A stretch of 5,590 bases of DNA, from contig CAYOLQ010000180.1 in the NCBI GenBank assembly GCA_964404825.1, positions 1-5,590 on the forward strand. Direction: 5' to 3'. Position 1 is the first letter of the stretch. Every line of letters begins with the position of its first letter. The translations under genes were made by a program, and so were the position numbers. Source of the DNA: JACJXF01 sp964404825. Lineage in GTDB: Bacteria > Bacteroidota > Bacteroidia > Bacteroidales > GCA-2748055. Positions 1 through 5,590 of the stretch are shown here, piece by piece. Below the pieces are notes generated by a model that saw only the letters and a list, made by a program, of their open reading frames with translations, was not told the origin of the DNA and ran no database searches.

Positions 1-2
1 TT

Positions 3-413
3 GGTGAACCGGTGCTTTTCGAAAGTGATCCTCTTGATCCGGGTATTGAAGTTGAGGATTCTATTTTTACCCTTATACCGGATAAGACCAATAACCTGAA
101 ATACGGGAACGACTCTCAGGCAGGATGGATGGCATACGGATATCAGGGACTGCTCTTCGTTAAGAAATATGGCTTTTTTCCAGACAAACAATACGGGGAA
201 CATTATGGACAAACCAATGTTTTCTACACCAATAAAAAGACCTTTGCAGAGATGGAACCCGTGTCTCCTTTAGCGCATCTTAAACCGGGAGAATCATACA
301 CATATAACGAAAACTGGTATTTGCTTGAGTACCCTGATGCTTCAACATCCCGGTTCAACGCAAAAGACGCTGCTGGCTTTGTAATTCAGAAAACTGCAAT
401 ATCAAAGGATTAA
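3..413 (+). CDS. C-terminal part of a DUF4380-like protein (5' end outside window)
   Basis: The frame is open from the left edge (first full codon at base 3) to TAA at 411-413, giving 136 residues. The GTG at base 12 is in this frame but is only an internal valine codon, because the frame runs on through GEP upstream of it; the real start is outside the window. Visible features are an AGWMAYGYQGLLFVKKY stretch (about residues 40-56), an FYTNKKTFAEMEP segment and a LKPGESYTYNENWYLLE segment. These recall the late beta-strands of DUF4380 and related mutarotase-like beta-sandwich proteins, where an acidic 'E-E' strand is followed by 'L-PGES' and an aromatic-rich strand. No catalytic residues can be assigned from this fragment, and localisation cannot be judged without the N-terminus. 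The gene converges on the minus-strand glycosyltransferase with 29 bases between stops, so it belongs to a different transcription unit. The coding call is firm; the family call is tentative and made from memory of the motif style. Confidence 0.7.
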   Translation, partial: GEPVLFESDPLDPGIEVEDSIFTLIPDKTNNLKYGNDSQAGWMAYGYQGLLFVKKYGFFPDKQYGEHYGQTNVFYTNKKTFAEMEPVSPLAHLKPGESYTYNENWYLLEYPDASTSRFNAKDAAGFVIQKTAISKD

Positions 414-442
414 AAAAAGTGGAGGTGCTAATATATATGTTA
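414..442. other. Short convergent intergenic gap without a clear terminator
   Basis: This 29-base gap separates two convergent stop codons (TAA at 411-413 on plus, TGA at 445-443 on minus). It is A/T-rich with an ATATATAT run and a purine stretch (GTGGAGG), but I see no GC-rich inverted repeat followed by a T-run on either strand. An A-run at about 411-418 and a T-run at about 457-462 could pair weakly across the gap, which is not enough to call a bidirectional intrinsic terminator. Confidence 0.6.
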
Positions 443-1855
443 TCAATCGTTTAGGATTTTTTCTGCATCGCTGGCAACCAGATAATTTTCATTTAACCTA
501 TATCGAACCTGCAAAGTATCGGAACCAGACTGAGGTCCAAAGTATACAAACCCCGACTGGTTTTCGGGCAAACCATCAACAAGCCGGGCTTTACTGTATC
601 CATGTTTCACAAATTCGTAGACGAGATCCTGCGAAACACTTTTATCCACCAGGAGTTGCTCAGCCTGACGGAGCGATTCACTGTGATCCCTGAAGAATAC
701 CGATACAGACTGATCCGGATTATTCAATTCCACAAACCTTTTAATAATCAGTGTAGCAAAGAGTATCAGGAAAGCCGGCAGTACCCATGAATATCTTGCA
801 TTCAGAAAATATATAAACTCTGCTGTGAGTATAGCAAAAAAAGGTATTGCCGGAGCCAGATACCAGCGGTGCTTGTTCATGCTCAGACTGAGAATAATTG
901 CATAAGCTGCAGTGACAAGTAAGGCGAGGAGGAGTAGCTTGTTCTGTTTTAGTCCGGTTGATTTTTTGAACCGGATTATCCTCAAAAGGGCAATGAATCC
1001 GGCTAAATACAATAAATAGTTCCAGATATTGAAGCTCATATCCAGCACATGAAATATATAAAACAGATCAAATCCCGCTTCAAATGAATTATCAGTAAAC
1101 CTCCTGACCAGATCTGTATTGAACATTGTCTGAAACATATTCTGATCTGTCCCGGCACCGCGGCTTCCATTCATTGTAAAAAGTATCCAGCCGGCGATAA
1201 TTAAAAATGCAAGCAAACTTCCAGCCAGAATTTCTTTGCTGAAGATTTTTTTTCTGTCTGTTACTAACATATAAGCCAAAACTCCCGGTAACACAAGAAA
1301 AGCAGCAAAACTCTTGGTATAAAAGGCCAGACCAAAACATAGTGCTGCCGGAAAAATGGCCCACCTACGGCCAAAATCCAAGAATGTAAGAAAACAGTAA
1401 AGAAAAGCGGTTAAAAACAACAGCAAAATACTGTCTGTGTCGCCGGTTCTGCCAACATGAAAACCTATTATGCCTTTTACACTGATTACCATTCCCAGGA
1501 CCAATGCAGCAAATAATGTATCTTTATAAAGCAGTATCAGTTTGGTAAAAATAAACAGGAACAGGATTATCGCAATAATTGAGTGAAAACGCAAAGCGAA
1601 ATTTGAAATTCCAAATAACTTAAAGCTTGCTGCAAGCATCCAGACTGTCAGCGGGGGCTTGGTATTAAAGGTATCAGGTTGATCAACGAAACTGTAATTG
1701 AAATAATCATTCCCATGGATCATCCCCAGAGCGTTAATACCTCTTCTGGCTTCATCCCATTGTTCGACCGGAAACCGGCTAATTTTCCATACTTCCAGAA
1801 AAATTCCGATGATAATCACCAGAATCAAGCCTGAATTCCGGTAATTAATTTTCAT
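443..1855 (-). CDS. GT39/PMT_2 (ArnT-like) membrane glycosyltransferase
   Basis: This 470-residue integral membrane protein has about eleven hydrophobic segments (roughly residues 8-22, 90-109, 113-131, 142-160, 165-180, 183-198, 208-228, 276-294, 306-325, 331-350, 357-372) and a soluble tail of about 100 residues. GT-C hallmarks are present in order: EQWDEARRG in the first large loop (acidic pair D34-E35), NTKPPLTVW (64-72), GRTGDTDSILLLF (135-147), FYTKSFAAFLVLP (178-190) and RWYLAPAIPFF (330-340). In the GT39/PMT_2/ArnT family the first-loop acidic residues serve as catalytic base or metal ligands, and sugar moves from a polyprenyl-phosphate donor to a protein, lipid or glycan at the outer face of the inner membrane. 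Donor and acceptor cannot be read from the sequence. The ATG at 1855-1853 is chosen because the hydrophobic N-terminus follows directly; no Shine-Dalgarno is obvious, as is usual in Bacteroidota. It follows the larger glycosyltransferase by 34 bases, or by an 11-base overlap if that gene's TAG is ignored, so co-transcription is likely. Confidence 0.9.
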   Translation of the reverse strand: MKINYRNSGLILVIIIGIFLEVWKISRFPVEQWDEARRGINALGMIHGNDYFNYSFVDQPDTFNTKPPLTVWMLAASFKLFGISNFALRFHSIIAIILFLFIFTKLILLYKDTLFAALVLGMVISVKGIIGFHVGRTGDTDSILLLFLTAFLYCFLTFLDFGRRWAIFPAALCFGLAFYTKSFAAFLVLPGVLAYMLVTDRKKIFSKEILAGSLLAFLIIAGWILFTMNGSRGAGTDQNMFQTMFNTDLVRRFTDNSFEAGFDLFYIFHVLDMSFNIWNYLLYLAGFIALLRIIRFKKSTGLKQNKLLLLALLVTAAYAIILSLSMNKHRWYLAPAIPFFAILTAEFIYFLNARYSWVLPAFLILFATLIIKRFVELNNPDQSVSVFFRDHSESLRQAEQLLVDKSVSQDLVYEFVKHGYSKARLVDGLPENQSGFVYFGPQSGSDTLQVRYRLNENYLVASDAEKILND

Positions 1856-1889
1856 ATCTTACTACTTCAAAATCGTCAAAATAGACAGG
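1845..1889 (-). other. Detached C-terminal strand of the upstream glycosyltransferase (sense codons after TAG)
   Basis: Continuing in frame past the TAG at 1892-1890, the minus strand encodes PVYFDDFEVVRYEN and then TAA (1847-1845). The YFDDF motif, with a preceding hydrophobic strand ending near TVYVHTPDA, is the normal closing strand of CBM4_9-like and related carbohydrate-binding beta-sandwiches. A 14-residue tail matching the expected end of the interrupted domain is hard to explain by chance. The TAA lies inside the first codons of the downstream glycosyltransferase (ATG at 1855-1853), giving an 11-base overlap typical of coupled genes. Ancestrally the upstream protein was probably 681 residues, with one sense codon where TAG now stands. 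AAG, CAG, GAG, TGG, TAC, TAT, TCG and TTG are all one base away. Confidence 0.75.
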
Positions 1890-3890
1890 CTATGCATCAG
1901 GTGTATGAACATAAACCGTTAGTTCCTGACCTGAAATTTCGGCTGGGACGTAAAATTCTATCAATAATTTCTCCCATCCTTCCGGATCTTTTTCAATTAT
2001 CCTGTAATCACCATTATAATATGGACTGGGGGCGCTCGATGCAACCATGCCTCCTTTAGCTTTCCCTACCATTTTCCTCCATACCGAGATGGCAAAACTT
2101 TCGCCAAATTGCAGATCCTTTAATCGTATTGTCATTCCATAGGGAGATTTTGAATCAAGCCGGCATGAATACTTCCCTGACCGGACAATTTCATTACTCT
2201 GGTTATTTGCATATTCAAACAGGTTGCTGTCTGGTTCGCTTATATACCACTTCCCGTCATCACTAATTCCTTCTGCACTGCAGAAATATTTCTTCTTAAT
2301 CATGCGAACCGGTAATTCATAATTTTTCACTCCATCCCTCAGATTAAAAATCAAAACTCCGTTATATTTGCCGGCCAGACTGGTGCAAAATCCTTTCAGA
2401 TAGGGCTTGCTGTAAAGCTCTTTGATCCCGTTTACAATTAAATATTTTGCTCCTTTATCAATGGAAGCCTGAATTCCTGCACTATCCTGATTATAGCGCA
2501 CTTTCTCTCCCCTTCCGAATTTAGGATCGGTATACTCTGTCCATCCTTTCTGATTCATCAGATAAAGCGTGGCGTTGCTCCCATCGGGAATTGAAATTAC
2601 AGTATCCTTATGTGAAATTCCAATCTCTCTCAGATAGTGCGTAATGGAATAAATATCCTTTTTGTTCGCATAATCGTCATTCCTCCATCCCTTGTAACGG
2701 GCTGTTAATTCCTGGCGGGCATAAACTACATTGAAAATCAGCAGAACCAAAAATCCCCCTTTGAAAAAAATGGAACGATAAATTTTTGGAAACTCCCTCC
2801 GCATCAATTCGAAAGCTGCTACTACGATAATCACCGGCAAAATATACATATCAATTATATAGTAATCGTGATCTTCAAAAGTCATGAATTGCAGAAGAAT
2901 GTAAACAATCGATTCCACCAGTATAATCAATACGCTGAGTAGTAAAAGTCTGTTGGATTTCCTGAAAAACGTAATCAAAAACAAAAAACAAACCGAAATG
3001 AATACCAGAACCGAACTATTAAAATATTGAAAAAGCATTCCTTTTCTGATATTTTCCAGAATCCTGATTATTACTTCTCTGTCCAGATCCCATATGGGAA
3101 AAATGGTTGTGGAAAAATAATAACAATCGTGACTTTGATTGTAGTTGTGTGCGTAAAGCAGCCAGAAACCGATAACAGTAAAAATGAAAACGAAAGGAAG
3201 CGAATAAACGACCGGCCGGCTGAATAACTTGTCTTTTCCGGGGGATAATTTTAATCCGATGAGTTCCAGCAAATAAATGCCAAAAATCGCGAAAAAACTA
3301 AAAAGCGCCGTGACTTTAAAGGCGGCTGCAAACAGAAAAATAAATGCTGAAATGAGGAAGTATTTTTCTTTTCTTTCGGTATAGAAACGGATAAAATAAT
3401 ACCAGCCCATAATGGAAAAAGCCAGGGCCGGAGTGTTTGACAGAAAACTGTTTCCGTAATACACAAGAACCGGTGAAGTAAAGAACAGGAGAGATAATAC
3501 TATTGCCCAGAAATCGTCCTTTAGCAGATATTTCAGTAATCTGAACAAATAGAATAATCCCAGAAAGAAAAGAAGCATATTGAATATCCGGTACACATAT
3601 TCGTGGTAACCAAAAACCTTATAGAGTGCGGCAACTGTATAATACAAAACAGGGATCTCACTTGTACTGCATTTTCCGGTTGTTCCACCGTCTGAGGTCA
3701 GGTTGTGGGTTTCGGTATTGAAAAATTTCATCCCATCCTGATAATAATTCAGGGCTAGTGATGCACAATCGGATTGTCGCCACCTGTGTACCGATTGCGG
3801 CCGCAAAAATGCAATCTCATGGTAATTATAAAATACAGATACCGATGCCAGAACAATGAAAAAAATCAGGGTGGAATAGTATTTTTTCAT
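1890..3890 (-). CDS. Large GT-C membrane glycosyltransferase with C-terminal carbohydrate-binding-like domain, cut short by TAG
   Basis: This 666-residue protein has a membrane N-terminal half and a soluble C-terminal half. Residues about 5-23 form the first membrane segment. The first large loop carries HRWRQSDCASLA (D41) and then CSTSEIPVLYYTVAALYKVFG (E78), matching the GT-C pattern of a loop acid followed by a 'xxPlyY' re-entry segment. Further hydrophobic segments fall near 100-120, 127-147, 153-170, 174-210, 226-246, 290-309, 313-337, 343-361 and 374-391. Residues about 393-535 are soluble (DTVISIPDGSNATLYLMNQKGWTEY-type region, probably periplasmic). Residues about 553-666 resemble a carbohydrate-binding beta-sandwich: FEY, then SGKYSCRLD, then FAISVWRK, then GWEKLLIEFYVPA. 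Family knowledge suggests use of a polyprenyl-phosphate sugar; the substrate is unknown. The ATG at 3890-3888 lies 10 bases after the GH2 stop, without a clear Shine-Dalgarno. The frame stops at TAG (1892-1890), just before the last strand of the sandwich, so the product may be slightly truncated. Confidence 0.88.
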   Translation of the reverse strand: MKKYYSTLIFFIVLASVSVFYNYHEIAFLRPQSVHRWRQSDCASLALNYYQDGMKFFNTETHNLTSDGGTTGKCSTSEIPVLYYTVAALYKVFGYHEYVYRIFNMLLFFLGLFYLFRLLKYLLKDDFWAIVLSLLFFTSPVLVYYGNSFLSNTPALAFSIMGWYYFIRFYTERKEKYFLISAFIFLFAAAFKVTALFSFFAIFGIYLLELIGLKLSPGKDKLFSRPVVYSLPFVFIFTVIGFWLLYAHNYNQSHDCYYFSTTIFPIWDLDREVIIRILENIRKGMLFQYFNSSVLVFISVCFLFLITFFRKSNRLLLLSVLIILVESIVYILLQFMTFEDHDYYIIDMYILPVIIVVAAFELMRREFPKIYRSIFFKGGFLVLLIFNVVYARQELTARYKGWRNDDYANKKDIYSITHYLREIGISHKDTVISIPDGSNATLYLMNQKGWTEYTDPKFGRGEKVRYNQDSAGIQASIDKGAKYLIVNGIKELYSKPYLKGFCTSLAGKYNGVLIFNLRDGVKNYELPVRMIKKKYFCSAEGISDDGKWYISEPDSNLFEYANNQSNEIVRSGKYSCRLDSKSPYGMTIRLKDLQFGESFAISVWRKMVGKAKGGMVASSAPSPYYNGDYRIIEKDPEGWEKLLIEFYVPAEISGQELTVYVHTPDA

Positions 3891-3900
3891 TTAGAAGAAT

Positions 3901-5589
3901 CTATTTACCGATTGACTTAAAATACTCATTCATTACATACCATGCTTTCTTTTTCTCACCCGACTCAGAATACAATCCTTTTCGGTTCCATCCGTTCTGA
4001 TATACCGGGTGCATTCTTCCGGGGGATCGGTAATCGACCAGAAGCCATGGAATGACCCCGCACAGATTTGGCGTTTTTTTAAACATTTCCACCTGATCCT
4101 TGTAAATTTGTTCCTGAAATTCTTCACGCCAGGAGTTTGCTTCATCTTTCGGACCAAAATTACTTCCAGATTTAGCCTCTCCCCCGAATTCAGAGATAAT
4201 CAGGGGCTTATCCATAAAACCCAGTTTCCATGCCGCATCTTTCGGATCTCCATACCATGGCTGATACCATCCAAGGTATTCATTTACACATACAATATCG
4301 AGATAACTGTTAACCGGGTCCCAAACATTTACAATATTTTTTTCATACCTCTGATTACAGAAAACATTTGTGATAAGCCTTGTTGAGTCAATCTGCCGGC
4401 ACTTCTGCGTTATATCAATCAGGGTACTGTCGCGACCCGGGGTAAAATGGAAAGTTTCATTGGAAAGACTCCAGATCACCACTCCACAGCGGTTCCTGTC
4501 GCGCCTGATCATCTCATGCATCATATGTTCAATTTTTGCAGGTACACCGGGTGATGAAAAACTGATATGCTGATAAACGGGAATCTCATCCCACACCATC
4601 AGCCCAATCTTCTCAGCCATTCTTACCATGTTCTCGCTATGGGGATAGTGAGCCAGCCGAACCAGATTACAACCCAGTTCCTTTGCCCATGAAAGTAGCA
4701 GACGTGCATCGTCCTCCGACCATGCTTTTGCAGGTTTCAGGGGATTTTCCTCGTGAATATTTACTCCCTTGATAAAAATCTTTTCACCATTCAAAAAAAT
4801 CTCAGGGCCCCGGACCTCAATATTTCTGAAACCAATTTCGTCAATCACAGTGTCGGTTTCGGATTGAATAATGACCTTATAAAGTTTTGGATTTGCGGGG
4901 GACCAGAGGGAAAAATCAGCAGAAAACACCAGTTCAGCTTTGCCATCCGGATTTGATTTGGTTTTGTAATTTACTTCCAGTTCAGGAATCTTTACGCTTA
5001 TGTTTTGGGAGAGTTTATCACCATTAATTTTAACCCAACCCAGCACTTCATTGTGCGATTTTTTCTTTAGCTGAATGAAATAGTCCTCAATAAATGCTGC
5101 ATTGGTTTCCACAATGTTTACCTCTCTGGTAATTCCTCCGTAATTCAACCAGTCAAAGCCCGTTCCGGGAATGCCATCCACCGGGCGCTGGTTATTTACC
5201 CTTACAATTATTGTGTTACTGCCTTCTTTTACCGATTTTGTAATTTCGAACTGAAAAGGAGTAAATCCCCCCTCATGTTTTCCGAGCAGTTCTCCGTTTA
5301 AGTAAACATCGGCCATATAATTGACAGCGGAGAAATGGAGAAACTTTCTTTTTCCCGGTTCAGAATTATGTTTGAATGTTGTTTTATACCAAACAGTTCC
5401 TTCATAAAACTTCAATTCCGGCATTTGGGTGTTAAAATCTCCCGGTACGTTTAAAACCGGTGCTCCTTCAAAGGAATACTCGAAAAAATCAGATTTCTTT
5501 TCAGGTTTTCTTTCCTTCCAAATCTGACGCCAGTTTCCGGCATCGATCGGATCGGGTATGGCTGTCCAGGTACCGTTAAGACTTGTGCA
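3901..5589 (-). CDS. GH2 beta-glucuronidase-like glycoside hydrolase (5' end outside window)
   Basis: The frame is open to the right edge, giving 562 residues to TAG at 3903-3901. The Met at 5424 is internal: upstream codons encode LNGTW, IPDPIDAGNW and VLNVPGDFNTQ, the normal start of the GH2 sugar-binding domain, so only a signal peptide and a few residues should be missing. Numbering from the first visible residue, the domains are: sugar-binding jelly roll about 1-162 (ends DWLNYGGITREV), Ig-like sandwich about 166-261, and TIM barrel from about 262. Barrel motifs include FIKGVNIHEENP (272-283), VRLAHYPHSENM (310-321) and VWDEIPVY (332-339). The acid/base is E378 in SNE (codon 4458-4456) and the nucleophile E467 in SEFGGE (codon 4191-4189). 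Their 89-residue spacing is close to that in E. coli GusA. NEYLGWY (436-442) and NRKG (535-538) resemble GusA NRYYGWY and the NxK carboxylate-binding motif, favouring a uronide substrate. Related GH2 enzymes also carry N-x-K-G, so beta-galactosidase or another activity remains possible. It leads the glycosyltransferase block and probably acts in the periplasm. Confidence 0.92.
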   Translation of the reverse strand, partial: CTSLNGTWTAIPDPIDAGNWRQIWKERKPEKKSDFFEYSFEGAPVLNVPGDFNTQMPELKFYEGTVWYKTTFKHNSEPGKRKFLHFSAVNYMADVYLNGELLGKHEGGFTPFQFEITKSVKEGSNTIIVRVNNQRPVDGIPGTGFDWLNYGGITREVNIVETNAAFIEDYFIQLKKKSHNEVLGWVKINGDKLSQNISVKIPELEVNYKTKSNPDGKAELVFSADFSLWSPANPKLYKVIIQSETDTVIDEIGFRNIEVRGPEIFLNGEKIFIKGVNIHEENPLKPAKAWSEDDARLLLSWAKELGCNLVRLAHYPHSENMVRMAEKIGLMVWDEIPVYQHISFSSPGVPAKIEHMMHEMIRRDRNRCGVVIWSLSNETFHFTPGRDSTLIDITQKCRQIDSTRLITNVFCNQRYEKNIVNVWDPVNSYLDIVCVNEYLGWYQPWYGDPKDAAWKLGFMDKPLIISEFGGEAKSGSNFGPKDEANSWREEFQEQIYKDQVEMFKKTPNLCGVIPWLLVDYRSPGRMHPVYQNGWNRKGLYSESGEKKKAWYVMNEYFKSIGK

Positions 5590-5590
5590 T

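Noticed and set aside
405..465. A bidirectional intrinsic terminator between the convergent genes.
   Set aside because: Only weak A-run/T-run pairing is possible; there is no GC-rich stem.
602..1364. Open frames inside the smaller transferase gene (plus 602-790; minus 1092-1364).
   Set aside because: Fully contained in a gene with strong family motifs; the translations have no domain-like pattern.
3027..3466. Open frames inside the larger transferase gene (plus 3027-3227; minus 3251-3466).
   Set aside because: They are antisense or shifted readings of membrane-segment codons, which easily produce long hydrophobic or basic shadows.
1890..3903. TAG being read as a sense codon genome-wide (an alternative genetic code).
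   Set aside because: The GH2 gene ends at TAG (3903-3901) right after a natural-looking C-terminus (EYFKSIGK), and no other in-frame TAG occurs inside the three long minus-strand genes. A local change is simpler.
3933..4956. Open frames on both strands within the GH2 gene (plus 4009-4386, 4370-4573, 4753-4956; minus 3933-4157).
   Set aside because: They lie entirely inside a well-supported coding region, and their translations show no recognisable domain and look like frame shadows.
3901..5424. Treating the ATG at 5424 as the true start of the GH2 gene.
   Set aside because: The frame stays open to the window edge, and the 55 residues upstream are clear GH2 N-terminal sequence (LNGTW, VPGDFNTQ), so this Met is internal.
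1..5590. CRISPR array, insertion sequence, tRNA or rRNA, phage or defence genes.
   Set aside because: No repeat-spacer pattern, terminal inverted repeats, transposase-like frame or structured RNA pattern was seen; nearly all of the window is explained by four genes.

Overview
The window looks like part of a chromosome from a Bacteroidota bacterium. This rests on moderate-to-low GC content, A/T-rich start regions without clear Shine-Dalgarno sequences, tight gene packing, and protein families typical of carbohydrate-active loci in that phylum. The family or genus cannot be fixed from the sequence alone.

Layout: at the left edge, on the plus strand, is the 3' end of a gene (3-413) whose product resembles the C-terminal part of DUF4380-type proteins (tentative). 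It converges on a three-gene minus-strand block with only 29 bases between the two stop codons. Read in transcription order (right to left), the block holds: (1) a family GH2 beta-glucuronidase-like glycosidase, 5' end outside the window (5589-3901); (2) a large GT-C type membrane glycosyltransferase with a C-terminal periplasmic carbohydrate-binding-like beta-sandwich (3890-1890); (3) a smaller GT39/PMT_2/ArnT-like membrane glycosyltransferase (1855-443). Spacings of 10 and 34 bases suggest one transcription unit, with its promoter beyond the right edge.

The most notable observation is at the end of gene 2. The reading frame stops at TAG (1892-1890), but the same frame continues for 14 more sense codons, PVYFDDFEVVRYEN, to a TAA at 1847-1845. 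YFDDF is the kind of motif that closes carbohydrate-binding beta-sandwich modules. The TAG therefore looks like a late nonsense change, a sequencing error or, much less likely, a readthrough site. Without it, gene 2 would end 11 bases inside gene 3, a usual overlap for translationally coupled genes.

Functional picture (inference): the two GT-C enzymes would transfer sugars from polyprenyl-phosphate donors to a glycan or lipid on the periplasmic side of the inner membrane. The exported GH2 enzyme could trim or degrade a uronic-acid-containing glycan in the same compartment. Nothing in the window is a phage, mobile element, CRISPR array or RNA gene, and no stretch above 300 bases lacks a gene.
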